64,000 nt of DNA from Candidatus Peribacteria bacterium (GCA_023038255.1 CP082927.1:1068146-1132145); one strand, 5' to 3'; shown: positions 15,702-24,014, counted from the stretch's first letter. The notes: generated from the sequence alone by a model not told the origin. A program made the numbers and translations.

Positions 15702-17804
15702 ATGCTTCTTACACCAACATCCATCGCCGTCATCGGAGCCTCCTCACAGGAAGGCAAGGTCGGCCATGACATCTTAAAAAACCTGCTCACACAGGGCTTC
15801 AACGGTCAGGTCTATCCGGTAAACGTGAAGGGTGGCGAGATTCTCGGAAAGCAGGTCTACACATCGGTCAAAGACATTGGTAATGCGGTTGATCTTGCGG
15901 TGATTGTGATTCCCGCTGCGGTCGTTCCTGCAGCTCTGAAAGAATGTGGCGAGAAAGGCATCAAATCTGTAGTCGTTATCAGTGCCGGATTTAGCGAAGT
16001 CCATACCGATGACGGAAAGAAGCTGGAGGAAGAACTCGTCGCCATTGCTGACCAGTACAGCATCCACCTCGTCGGTCCGAACTGTCTGGGTGTCGTCCGT
16101 CCGGCTATCGGCATGAACGCATCGTTTGCCAAAGATCTGCCGCCTGCGGGAACCGTCGCGCTCATCAGTCAGTCCGGTGCAACTGCTGTGGCATTGATGG
16201 ACCGCGCGCCACAGGAAGGCATCGGCTTTTCGCTGATGGCGAGCATTGGAAACAAAGCGGTGATGGATGAATGTGAGTGGTTGGAATTGTGCGAGAAAGA
16301 TGAAGAAACCAAGGTGATCGCCTTCTATCTGGAAAGCATCAAAGACGGCAGAACATTCCGCGATATTGCCGCACGCGTTGCCAAAGTAAAACCGATTGTG
16401 CTGCTGAAAGCAGGTGTCTCGAACCACGGCAAACAGGCTGCTGCATCCCACACAGGAGCGCTTGCCGGAAGTGACAGTGCGATTGATGCACTCTGCGCAG
16501 AAACAGGAATCCACCGCGCCCACACCAGCGAAGAGCTGTTCGACCTGCTCGCGGTTCTAAGCACACAGCCGACGCTCCTCACGCATAAAATCGGTATTGT
16601 GACCAACGCCGGTGGGCCGGGTATTCTCGCGACAGATGCAGCAGAAAGTGTGCACCTGCAACTCCCTGCACTCAGTGAAAAAACAGCAGCTGTCCTCGCG
16701 CCAAAACTCCCTGCCAGCGCATCCATCCATAACCCGATTGATGTCATTGGTGATGCAGGAGCTGATCGGTATGAAGCCGCCATGACTGCATGCTGTGAAG
16801 ACCCGAACATAGATGGACTTGTGGTGATTTTAACTCCACAGGTGATGACGCCGTGTCTGGAGATTGCAAAAATGATTGTGGATGTCACGCGCTCTGCATC
16901 GCTGATGCCGGTCTGTGCATGTTTTATGGGCGGAGAATCAGTGACTGAAGCGATTGCCTATCTGCGCAGCCAGAAGATCCCCGTCTTCCCGACACCAGAG
17001 AGAGCAGTGGCGGCCATGGCCGCACTGCAGTGTCACCCTGAGGCCGCTCGAAGGGTGAACACGTCTACATGCTTCGAGTGCCCTCAGCATGACACACCCG
17101 ATCACCGGTCTCCGGTGACCGATCTCCCAAAAGGTCTTCTAGATGAAGAAAAAACCGCTGCACTCTTCACCCACTTCGACCTCCCGATGCCCAAACAGGC
17201 ATTGGCAAAAAGTCCTGAGGAAGCCGCAATCATCGCAGAGCAAATCGGCTATCCGGTCATCATGAAAATCAGCTCTCCACAAATCCTCCACAAAACAGAC
17301 GTCGGTGGCGTCCGCGCCAACCTCAAAACAAAAGACGATGTCACAAAAGCCTTCACAGAAATCATCAGCAACGTCCAAAAATCCCATAACTCATTACCCA
17401 TAACCCATAACCAATCACCCACCATCAATGGCGTCCTCGTCCAGCAATTCCTCCCGGTCGGCGATGAATTCATCGTCGGCGCCACGCGCGATGCGTCCTT
17501 TGGTCCGCTGATTATGGCCGGTCTTGGCGGTATCTATACGGAACTGTTTGCCGACACATCGTTCCGCATTGCACCGGTCAGCACGCAAATGGCGTACGAA
17601 ATGCTCACGGAGCTGAAGGCCTGGAAGCTGCTCCTTGGGATGCGCGGCAAACCGCAGCGCGATATTGATGCACTCGCAACCGTCGTCGAACGCGTGTCCG
17701 ACATGATGATGGCCTGCCCGGAGATTCAGGAGCTCGACCTAAACCCGGTTCTTGTCTCGGAGAGTCACGTGATTATTGCCGATGCAAAGGTCGTGATTGG
17801 ATAA
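15702..17804 (+). CDS. acdA: Acyl-CoA synthetase (ADP-forming), fused alpha-beta, acetate--CoA ligase type
   Basis: Converts acyl-CoA, ADP and phosphate to the free acid, CoA and ATP. In the 700 residues the order is: CoA-binding Rossmann domain (TSIAVIGASSQEGKVGHDIL), ligase-CoA domain (GPNCLGVVRP, LISQSGATAVALMD, and the phosphohistidine loop AASHTGALAGSD near residue 250), a linker, and a C-terminal ATP-grasp domain (YPVIMKISSPQILHKTDVGGV to LGGIYTELFADTSFRIAPV). Two repeat insertions are in frame: a palindromic element in the linker (residues ~443-465) and a CCCATAA tract inside the ATP-grasp domain (residues ~560-572). It is the energy-conserving partner of the flavodoxin-korAB operon. 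Confidence 0.93.
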   Translation: MLLTPTSIAVIGASSQEGKVGHDILKNLLTQGFNGQVYPVNVKGGEILGKQVYTSVKDIGNAVDLAVIVIPAAVVPAALKECGEKGIKSVVVISAGFSEVHTDDGKKLEEELVAIADQYSIHLVGPNCLGVVRPAIGMNASFAKDLPPAGTVALISQSGATAVALMDRAPQEGIGFSLMASIGNKAVMDECEWLELCEKDEETKVIAFYLESIKDGRTFRDIAARVAKVKPIVLLKAGVSNHGKQAAASHTGALAGSDSAIDALCAETGIHRAHTSEELFDLLAVLSTQPTLLTHKIGIVTNAGGPGILATDAAESVHLQLPALSEKTAAVLAPKLPASASIHNPIDVIGDAGADRYEAAMTACCEDPNIDGLVVILTPQVMTPCLEIAKMIVDVTRSASLMPVCACFMGGESVTEAIAYLRSQKIPVFPTPERAVAAMAALQCHPEAARRVNTSTCFECPQHDTPDHRSPVTDLPKGLLDEEKTAALFTHFDLPMPKQALAKSPEEAAIIAEQIGYPVIMKISSPQILHKTDVGGVRANLKTKDDVTKAFTEIISNVQKSHNSLPITHNQSPTINGVLVQQFLPVGDEFIVGATRDASFGPLIMAGLGGIYTELFADTSFRIAPVSTQMAYEMLTELKAWKLLLGMRGKPQRDIDALATVVERVSDMMMACPEIQELDLNPVLVSESHVIIADAKVVIG
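17030..17095 (+). repeat. Palindromic dispersed element, copy A (in-gene)
   Basis: A 66-bp element bounded by GTGTCA and TGACAC, with arms GTGTCACCCTGAGG and CCTCAGCATGACAC in imperfect inverted orientation. It lies in frame in the interdomain linker of the acyl-CoA synthetase and is translated in a different frame from copy B at 3592-3672. Confidence 0.85.
17383..17412 (-). repeat. GGGTTAT-type tract inside the acyl-CoA synthetase gene
   Basis: Plus strand CCCATAA-like units, partly degenerate, read as part of SHNSLPITHNQSP. Related to the tracts at 3036, 30580, 37987 and 38075. Three C runs of three remain. Confidence 0.7.
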
Positions 17805-17934
17805 AAGAAACAAGAGACTCTGAAGGGTCCCCAGAGGGAATATCTTGTTTCTTGTATCTTCGAAAAATGCGCAAAATCGTGCTTTACTTTTATGTATGCG
17901 CCCTCTTACTCTAGAGGGTACATTTTGCACATTT
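17805..17934 (+). other. Two long hairpins between acdA and the NIF3-like gene
   Basis: Hairpin 1 begins right after the acdA stop: an 11-bp perfect stem (17805-17815 with 17843-17853) around an inner CTCTG/CAGAG pairing. Hairpin 2 has a 13-nt stem with one mismatch (17865-17877 with 17922-17934) enclosing a CCCTCT/AGAGGG inner hairpin at 17901-17918, followed by CCGTTTTT. The arrangement suggests termination after acdA, or attenuation before the ATG at 17947. No known riboswitch class was recognised. Confidence 0.6.
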
Positions 17935-17946
17935 CCGTTTTTCGTT

Positions 17947-18909
17947 ATGAAGCTCAAGAAAATGATGGAACGCGCCGTTGAATACGGTATCGACGCCGAC
18001 CCCCGTGGCCGCAAATATATTGAAAAAATGCTCAAGAAAGAACTCGACCGCAGCAAGAAACTTGAAGGCCGCGAGAAAGAACTCTTCAATATGGAGCGCA
18101 CCTGGAACCCGTATTCGGATTCCGGCATCCTGTGGGGAGACGACAATACGGAAGTGAAGCATCTGATGGTGGGTATTGATATCGAAACCCAGGAATTCAT
18201 CCTTGCGGATCGCCTCCGCGAAAAGGGGCATAAAATTGATGCTGTCATGATCCACCATCCGGAAGGCCGCTCATTGGCTGACCTCGATAAGGTCATGGAT
18301 GTACAGGTCGATGTCTACGCCAAAGCCGGTGTGCCTGTGAATCACTCAGAACATCTCCTGCGTCCTCGTCAGGACCGCATCTGGCGCGCTATCCACGCAG
18401 ACAACATGTTCCGCTCCCAGCGCACGGCAGAGCTCCTCGGTATCCCCGCTCTCGGCTGTCACACGATTACCGATAACCTCGTCTGGCAGTGGATGGAAAA
18501 GAACGTCTGTAAGAAGAACTTTGATGATCTCGGCGAAATTGTGAACGCACTCCACGACATTGAGGAATACAAGTACTACGCAAAGAAGGGCAACCCGCCC
18601 ATTATTGTGAACGGAAGCCGCGGCAGCCGCGTTGGAAAACTGGTTGCTACAGAATTCACCGGAGGAACCAATGGACCGGAAGACTTCATTAAAGCGCAGT
18701 CCGCAGCGGGCGTCGGCACTATCCTCGCCATGCACTTTACCGAGAAAGAAGTGGAACAGGGTAAAGAATACGGCGTGAACATGATCCAGTGCAGCCACAT
18801 GGGAAGCGACGCAATGGGTATCAACCTGCTTCTCGACCTGCTTGCCAAAGAAGAGAAGAAGCTCGAAGTCCTCGAGGTCTCCGGATTCGTTCGTGTGAAG
18901 CGCAAATAA
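17947..18909 (+). CDS. NIF3-like (DUF34 family) metal-binding protein
   Basis: A 320-residue protein from MKLKKMMERAVEYG. After a basic helical N-terminus of about 55 residues come NPYSDSGILWGDD, VKHLMVGIDIETQEFILADRL and VMIHHPEGR, resembling the metal-site His pair of NIF3 proteins. Further possible ligands are in HSEHLL, ALGCHTITDN and, near the end, CSHMGSDAMGINLLLDL. NIF3 proteins are conserved and of unresolved function. Assignment is by motif resemblance. The start at 17947 lies beyond the two hairpins; an upstream in-frame start at 17845 would translate through them and is rejected. Confidence 0.62.
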   Translation: MKLKKMMERAVEYGIDADPRGRKYIEKMLKKELDRSKKLEGREKELFNMERTWNPYSDSGILWGDDNTEVKHLMVGIDIETQEFILADRLREKGHKIDAVMIHHPEGRSLADLDKVMDVQVDVYAKAGVPVNHSEHLLRPRQDRIWRAIHADNMFRSQRTAELLGIPALGCHTITDNLVWQWMEKNVCKKNFDDLGEIVNALHDIEEYKYYAKKGNPPIIVNGSRGSRVGKLVATEFTGGTNGPEDFIKAQSAAGVGTILAMHFTEKEVEQGKEYGVNMIQCSHMGSDAMGINLLLDLLAKEEKKLEVLEVSGFVRVKRK

Positions 18910-19679
18910 TGCCATCTGTTTTTACACTCATCGGCAATGCCTGGGCTTTCGCCAAAAAGCAGTCCGTGCTGATGCAGGTTGCAATCTGGCTGATGTTCCT
19001 GCCGATGATCGGTATGAACGAACTCTCGTCCTTCATGGCCGATCCTGCTCTGAAAATGGATGCAGCTAATGGCGCCCCCATTCTTCTGAGTGCCCTCTTC
19101 ATCCTCATCCTCTCCGTTATTCTGGTATGGGGCATTGCCTGTGTGTTGCTTATCGGCAGCAGACAATTGGGCTCCAGTTCCGGCCGCAGCAGAACGTCTT
19201 TTTCCGCAGTGCGTACGGAAGCCCGCCGCTTCCTTATCCCGCTGATTCTGACCGGCATTCTCCGCAATATCATCACGTTCCTCTGGGCGCTTCTCCTGAT
19301 TGTCCCCGGTGTCATCTACAGCGTCCGCACCGCCTTCTATTCCATCATCTTAATTGAAGAAGGCATCTCCTACCGCCCCGCACTCCAGAAAAGCAAAGCG
19401 ATTGTGAAAGGCCACACGTGGCAGCTCTTCATCAAGCTGTTCCTGCTGGGCATCATCCTCTTCGCACCCATCCGTATTCTCGATGGCTTTGGCATCAACA
19501 TGCCGACAAGTATGAGTCTGACAATCCTGAATGTGCTCTCTGCCGCTTTCACCACTCTCTCTACCGTGCTCTACACGCTCTGTACCATTGAGATGTACGG
19601 ACACATGAAGCCCGCTACCAAGCCGGTGACGGGAGGAGGAAAGAAGGCAGTGAAGAAGGTGGCGACGAAGAAGAAGTAG
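18909..19679 (+). CDS. Multi-pass membrane protein with Lys-rich tail
   Basis: A 256-residue protein with about five hydrophobic segments, among them VAIWLMFLPMIG, ILLSALFILILSVILVWGIACVLLI, ITFLWALLLIVPGVIYSV and LFLLGIILFAPI. It ends in a positively charged tail KKAVKKVATKKK. The ATG shares one base with the upstream TAA (TAATG), so translation is coupled to the NIF3-like gene. The motif FLWALLLIVPGVIYSVRTAFYSIIL with a following conserved-looking AL.KSKAIVKGH resembles DUF-type glycerophosphodiester phosphodiesterase membrane domains, but this is only a resemblance. Confidence 0.68.
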   Translation: MPSVFTLIGNAWAFAKKQSVLMQVAIWLMFLPMIGMNELSSFMADPALKMDAANGAPILLSALFILILSVILVWGIACVLLIGSRQLGSSSGRSRTSFSAVRTEARRFLIPLILTGILRNIITFLWALLLIVPGVIYSVRTAFYSIILIEEGISYRPALQKSKAIVKGHTWQLFIKLFLLGIILFAPIRILDGFGINMPTSMSLTILNVLSAAFTTLSTVLYTLCTIEMYGHMKPATKPVTGGGKKAVKKVATKKK

Positions 19680-20014
19680 ATTGGGGGATGAGATTGAGAT
19701 TTAGCCCTCTCCCGTTCCGGGCGAGGGAGTTCTGTTGGTTCATAAAAAAAGAAGTTCCACCAGGACCATTTTCCCAAAGGGAAAATGAAGGTTCGTGGCG
19801 AGGTGTCCGGCCACGGGGGGTGAGGGGGTCAGCGGTCAGTGGCTCTGGCCGGACCGCACTTTTTGATTCTTTTTGCTGCACGGGCAAAAAGAATGCCCCC
19901 CGCGGCAGCGGCCAGCGGAGCGAATCTACATACAAAGAGAGAAGATTATATGTAAAGATATGCTTCGAGCGTCCTCAGCATGACACAGTTCGAAAACTCT
20001 TAGCGTGACACGCT
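19680..20014. other. Structured intergenic region with several hairpins
   Basis: No gene is supported in these ~335 bp. It holds a CCCTCTCCC...GGGCGAGGG pairing near 19704-19728, a perfect 9-bp stem CATTTTCCC/GGGAAAATG with a 3-nt loop, a GCGGTC/GACCGC pairing, a perfect 11-bp stem ATTCTTTTTGC/GCAAAAAGAAT, and a palindromic-element copy at 19960-20011. It lies downstream of genes on both strands. It may combine terminators with repeats, or be a structured RNA. Confidence 0.6.
19960..20011. repeat. Palindromic dispersed element, copy C
   Basis: Right arm ATGCTTCGAG..CCTCAGCATGACAC (19960-19986) followed directly by a second, diverged arm ending in GTGACAC (to 20011). Intergenic, just after the rplT stop. 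Confidence 0.7.
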
Positions 20015-20362
20015 TTATTTAGCAGTCACCATCTCCACAATCTTCTGGAACGCCTCCGGCTCGCGGATAGCCATTTCAGAAAGAACCTTGCGGTCGAGCT
20101 GAACGCCCTTTTTGTTGAGCTGATCAATAAAGACAGAGTACTTGCTGCCTGTCTGACGAATAGCCGCGTTGAGGCGGATAATCCAGAGGGAGCGGAAGTT
20201 ACGCTTTTTCTTCTTGCGATCCATGTACGCGTGCTGACCTGCTTTAATAACAGCTTCCTTCGCCTTCACGAACGTGCCACTGCGCCCCGCTTCGTAGCCT
20301 TTTGCTAACTTGCGGATTTTCTTGTGTCTGCGATGCCGGACGATACCACGTTTTACACGCAT
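20015..20362 (-). CDS. rplT: 50S ribosomal protein L20
   Basis: A 115-residue basic protein with the L20 blocks RVKRGIVRHRRHKKIRKLAKGY, RDRKKKKRNFRSLWIIRLNAA-like region and KGVQLDRKVLSEMAI. It binds 23S rRNA early in large-subunit assembly. It is the third gene of infC-rpmI-rplT, 16 nt after rpmI. In many bacteria L20 represses this operon through a leader; no obvious leader mimic is seen here. Confidence 0.98.
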   Translation of the reverse strand: MRVKRGIVRHRRHKKIRKLAKGYEAGRSGTFVKAKEAVIKAGQHAYMDRKKKKRNFRSLWIIRLNAAIRQTGSKYSVFIDQLNKKGVQLDRKVLSEMAIREPEAFQKIVEMVTAK

Positions 20363-20378
20363 GGGAGTGAAGAGAAGA

Positions 20379-20573
20379 TTAGATGTTCGGGAGGAGACCC
20401 TTCAGAGCGGGCACGTTGGTCGGGTGGACCATAATAGTACGGTTCAAACGCTTCTGGCGCTTGCTCTTCTGCTGGAGAAGGTGGCTGCGACCGTGGCGTT
20501 TCATGGCAAGCGCACCGGATCCAGTCCTACGGACTCTCTTCTTCGCGCCGCTGTGTGACTTCATTTTTGGCAT
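20379..20573 (-). CDS. rpmI: 50S ribosomal protein L35
   Basis: The 64-residue product begins MPKMKSHSGAKKRVRRTGSGA, the start of L35, with the family's LLQQKSKRQKRLN and a C-terminal LKGLLPNI. The ATG at 20573 is chosen by family length; an open frame continues upstream but has no conservation. Only a weak AGG lies before the start. Confidence 0.97.
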   Translation of the reverse strand: MPKMKSHSGAKKRVRRTGSGALAMKRHGRSHLLQQKSKRQKRLNRTIMVHPTNVPALKGLLPNI

Positions 20574-20658
20574 AAAAAACCTGTGACGGGCTGGGAGTAT
20601 AGGGAAAGTTAACGAGGATGCAAAGGAAAATTGGAGGTCAAGATACAGATGAAGGGTC

Positions 20659-21249
20659 TTATTTGGCTTTTGGCCGCATAACTGCAATAAACTGGTTTCC
20701 CTGCGGTTTAATCTCCTGCTCTACTTCCGCGTATTCGGCAAGATCTGCCATCAGCCCCTTAAGCTTTGTAATAGCATAATCCTTATTGGTGAGCTCACGA
20801 CCACGCAGACGCACGGAAAACTTCACCATGTGGCGTTCTGCGAGGAAATCCTTCGCCTGATCCACCAAACGATCGAGATCGTGCTTTTCTGTGCGGAATC
20901 CGAAGCGCAGCATTTTCGTTTCCGACTGCTTGCTGTTGGCTTTCTGCTTCTTCTCCTTCTTCTGGATCTGGTACAGATAATGACCAAAATCCCCAATCTT
21001 CACGACTGGTGGTACTGCTTTTGGCGATACTTCAATCAAATCCATCTCGGCAGTCTTGGCACGCTCCAGGGCCTCGGCAATCGTGACTGTCTCCGTTTCC
21101 CCTTCGTCGCTGATAAGCATAACCTGGGGGCTGGTGATCTGTTCATTCATGCGCGGACGCTTTTCCAGCTTCTGCTGTCTGCCATGGGTAAATCGTTGTC
21201 TCAGAAAATTGAGGGGGAAAATTGGGCTTAATCTACGCAAAATACCCAT
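20659..21249 (-). CDS. infC: Translation initiation factor IF-3
   Basis: Prevents subunit joining and checks start codons. The N-domain runs from RPRMNEQITSPQVMLISDEGE, the linker is KKEKKQKANSKQSETKMLRFGFRTEKHDLDR, and the C-domain is VKFSVRLRGRELTNKDYAI ending MRPKAK. The start is uncertain: an ATG at 21249 gives 196 residues, about 15 more than usual. A non-ATG start nearer the MNEQIT block (residue ~34) is possible, since infC commonly uses unusual start codons. It is the first gene of the infC-rpmI-rplT operon, with 85 nt to rpmI. Confidence 0.93.
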   Translation of the reverse strand: MGILRRLSPIFPLNFLRQRFTHGRQQKLEKRPRMNEQITSPQVMLISDEGETETVTIAEALERAKTAEMDLIEVSPKAVPPVVKIGDFGHYLYQIQKKEKKQKANSKQSETKMLRFGFRTEKHDLDRLVDQAKDFLAERHMVKFSVRLRGRELTNKDYAITKLKGLMADLAEYAEVEQEIKPQGNQFIAVMRPKAK

Positions 21250-21299
21250 CACGGTCAAGAAAACTCACGCAAAACCCGCTACCAATAACCAATGACCAA

Positions 21300-22157
21300 T
21301 CACCGACTATACGCCTCCCACGTCACTGCAATGTGATACTGGTTCACTCCCGTCTGGCGGATCGCACTTTTGACAGGCATCAGGAACCGCAGGGGCCAAA
21401 GTTTCTGCGCTTCGAGTGAACGAGCAAGTGGCCCGGAAAGCAGTTCGACAATCGCACCAAGATCCGACTGCTCGGTCATGCGGCTGAAGGAATCGGTGAA
21501 GACATCAGAGGAAAAAGAGCGGAACAACTGATCCTGTGCCACCTGAGGCGCCTTGGCGTAGGTGAGAAGATCCATCGAGAGGAATGTTTCGAGTGCGGTG
21601 ATAGCAGCAGGATTTTCCTGCTCCGTCAGCTGCAGCAGTGCTGTCTGTTCGTCCGCAGTCAGCGCATCACTCACAGTCAGAAGTCCGGAAAGGTCCTGGA
21701 AGAGAAAGAGCGTCTTGAGTCCCTCTGCAGTGACATCAGCCTCAAAAGAGACCGGCGTTTTTGTGAAACCGTCAGCATCCGTTTCATCACCGACCTGTAC
21801 CGGTGAGAGGCTGGCCAGCATCCCCTGCTTTCGCAGTTCAGTCGTCAGAGCATCAACGGTTGCAAGGAGGCGATCAAGAGCGGTGTCATCCGGAAGGACA
21901 TACATCCGCAGCATTTCCTCACTCGAGTCTCCGGTGATACTCGCCTGCAACTGCGCCACTTCCGACTGTTCTTTTATGATATTCATGCGGTGCTGGATGG
22001 AAGGCAGTGCAAGGGCAGCCGGTAATCCAATGTCGCGCATATCACGCACTGTTTCCACGTGCAGCGTGAGGAGCTGAATGGAAAGCCCGAGCAGCATGGC
22101 TGAGAGCAGATACTGCACCCGAAGGCCCGGCCGGCGGATGGATGCGACGGTGATCAT
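21300..22157 (-). CDS. Hypothetical membrane-anchored protein
   Basis: The 285-residue protein has one N-terminal hydrophobic segment (about residues 15-32, YLLSAMLLGLSIQLLTLH) and a large, mostly helical, presumably extracytoplasmic part. No family is recognised with confidence. Its start overlaps the stop of the upstream gene by 4 nt (ATGA), so the two act together. The pair, each with one N-terminal anchor and a helical domain, is reminiscent of PilN/PilO-type assembly proteins, but no pilus motif is visible and no pilus gene is nearby. Confidence 0.68.
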   Translation of the reverse strand: MITVASIRRPGLRVQYLLSAMLLGLSIQLLTLHVETVRDMRDIGLPAALALPSIQHRMNIIKEQSEVAQLQASITGDSSEEMLRMYVLPDDTALDRLLATVDALTTELRKQGMLASLSPVQVGDETDADGFTKTPVSFEADVTAEGLKTLFLFQDLSGLLTVSDALTADEQTALLQLTEQENPAAITALETFLSMDLLTYAKAPQVAQDQLFRSFSSDVFTDSFSRMTEQSDLGAIVELLSGPLARSLEAQKLWPLRFLMPVKSAIRQTGVNQYHIAVTWEAYSR

Positions 22158-22756
22158 GTGGTTGCGAGCGTGAAGGTGATCGTGAACGGAGAATGGAACG
22201 TACCGTCTGCATTCTGTTCACGGGTGAAAGACGGACGCGTCATGTTGCTGACAAAAGAAAGATCTTCGACTGCTTCCACAAACGATGCGAGCACAGTCAT
22301 GCTGCGCAGGTCCACATTGCGGACATCGCCGCTCAGAGTGACTGTTGATCCATCAGTAGAAATGCGTGTGATGACGACTGCATCTTTCTTCATCGCAACC
22401 GCAACGCCCATTTCTTCGAGCTTCTTCCGGAGCACAAACGCACTCATCTCGCTGCGCTTCGCGGATTTCAGCGTTTCATACGCCTCGTCATACGTCGGGA
22501 GAATAAGGCGGTTACGCGTGTCTTCCTGTGTCATAAGTTCCGCCTTCATGTGCGACACATAGGTTTCCATTTCTACCGGTGAAAGACGCTCGTCGGACAC
22601 TGCAAAACTTGTGAAGCGCGGAAGGATGCCGAACCATGAGACGAAGAGCAGCACGAAGAACACTGCTGAAAAAAGCATGAGCGGCAATGCAACGCGTTCC
22701 AGAATATCCTGGAATGGCTCTTTCTGGGCCGGTGTAAGTGTGGGTGTGGGGAACAT
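22154..22756 (-). CDS. Hypothetical membrane-anchored protein
   Basis: A 200-residue protein from MFPTPTLTPAQK, with one hydrophobic segment (about residues 22-44, LPLMLFSAVFFVLLFVSWFGIL), a helical stretch and a C-terminal beta-rich region (VVITRISTDGSTVTLSGDVRNVDL ... FTITFTLATT). That fold order resembles PilO-like or sporulation/secretion ring-building domains, which is only a structural impression. It is the first gene of a two-gene unit with the 21300 gene (4-nt overlap). A TATACT hexamer lies 13 nt upstream. Confidence 0.68.
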   Translation of the reverse strand: MFPTPTLTPAQKEPFQDILERVALPLMLFSAVFFVLLFVSWFGILPRFTSFAVSDERLSPVEMETYVSHMKAELMTQEDTRNRLILPTYDEAYETLKSAKRSEMSAFVLRKKLEEMGVAVAMKKDAVVITRISTDGSTVTLSGDVRNVDLRSMTVLASFVEAVEDLSFVSNMTRPSFTREQNADGTFHSPFTITFTLATT

Positions 22757-22898
22757 GTGTTTTCTAGACAGTATAGCAGAAAAAGTGATCTTTTTGAACC
22801 GGTGTGTGTTTGACAATACAGTAAATAGTTTTTATTTGTACTTATAAAGAAAGACCGAGATGCGGTAGAGTAGAGCCCTAATCTCTCCCCCCTTCCCC

Positions 22899-23985
22899 GT
22901 GGAAGAACTCCTTTTGAAGCTTCAGGAACTGCAGTCTGCAGTGAACATGGGAAAGGACTCTCTTTGAGGCCCGGAATGTGCCTGCACAGATAGCCGAACT
23001 GGAAGCGAAATCAACCGCGTCCGATATTTGGGATGACCAGCAGAAAGCGAACGAGCTTTTTGCAAAACTCCGCGGACTCAAGAAGCAGTGGGACCCTGTG
23101 GCAGCTCTGAAGAGTGATGTTGATGGTTTGGTGGAGATGACGCAGATCAGTTCTCTGGATGACCTGCCGGCATTACAGACCGAATATGATAAGGCGATAA
23201 AAGAATGGGCGATCCTGGAACCGATGCTCTATCTCTCCGGTGAGTTCGATCACAACAACTGCTACATCACTATCAGCGGCGGAGCAGGAGGAACCGAGGC
23301 GCAGGACTGGGCGGGATTTCTGATGCGCATGTACCTGCGTTACTGCGAGCGCATGGAATGGACGACGTCGATTGTTGATAAAACAGATGGACAGGAAGCG
23401 GGCATCAAAACTGTCACGATTTTTGTGGAAGGCGATCCGGCATACGGATATCTGAAGTGCGAGAAGGGCACACACCGCCTCGTGCGCCTCTCCCCTTTCA
23501 ACGCAAAAAGCCTGCGCCAGACAAGCTTCGCACTCGTCGAAGTGCTTCCGGAAATTACGGAGACAAATGAGATTGTTATCAATGCGAGCGATCTGCGCGT
23601 CGACACCTACCGCTCCAGCGGAGCCGGCGGTCAGCACGTGAACAAAACTGATAGCGCCATCCGCCTGACACATCTCCCGACAAATATTGTCGTAGCAGTT
23701 CAAACTGAGCGCAGCCAGATCCAGAACCGCGAGCGCGCGATGAACCTGCTCAAAGCAAAACTCCTCGAAAAAAAGCGCGCGGAAGAACTCGAGCAAAAAC
23801 AGGAACTGAAAGGCGCATCACAGAGTGCATCATTCGGGCAGCAGATCCGCAGCTATGTTCTGCATCCGTACCAGATGGTGAAAGATCTGCGTACTGACGC
23901 CGAAACCAGTAACACACAAGGAGTACTTGATGGCGATATTCAGATGTTTATTGATGCAGAATTAAAGAGATTGGCTAAGCAGTAA
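22899..23985 (+). CDS. prfB: Peptide chain release factor 2 with programmed +1 frameshift
   Basis: RF2 ends translation at TGA and TAA. The zero frame starts at GTG 22899 and reaches TGA at 22965-22967 after 22 codons. The preceding codon is CTT, giving the classic CTTTGA slippery site, and an AAGGA lies 4 nt upstream of it. A +1 shift continues as EARNVPAQIAELEAK and runs to the TAA at 23983. The body has the RF2 anticodon-like SPF motif in RLSPFNAKSLRQTSF and the GGQ in SSGAGGQHVNKTDSA. Because RF2 reads the TGA itself, the gene autoregulates. Reading only from 22978 would miss the true N-terminus. Confidence 0.96.
22962..22967 (+). promoter_or_regulatory. RF2 frameshift site
   Basis: CTT TGA in the zero frame of prfB, followed in the +1 frame by GAG GCC. 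The upstream AAGGA at 22953-22957 resembles the internal stimulator seen in other prfB genes, spaced one base further than in E. coli. Confidence 0.93.
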
Positions 23986-23987
23986 AC

Positions 23988-24014
23988 TGTCACCCCGAGC
24001 GGAGCCGAAGAGTG
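23988..24014 (+). repeat. Single arm of the palindromic element, copy D
   Basis: TGTCACCCCGAG...CGAAGAGTG resembles the left arm of copies A and B. It has no matching right arm and lies between prfB and the next small gene. Confidence 0.45.

Noticed and set aside
19615-19935. Minus-strand open frame over the hairpin-dense gap
   Set aside because: It consists of the hairpin repeats and the reverse of the Lys codons of the neighbouring gene; not protein-like.
22810-22848. TTGACA with TATAAA as a prfB promoter
   Set aside because: The two boxes are 27 nt apart, too far for a standard promoter. Other -10 choices at correct spacing are poor, so no promoter is annotated.
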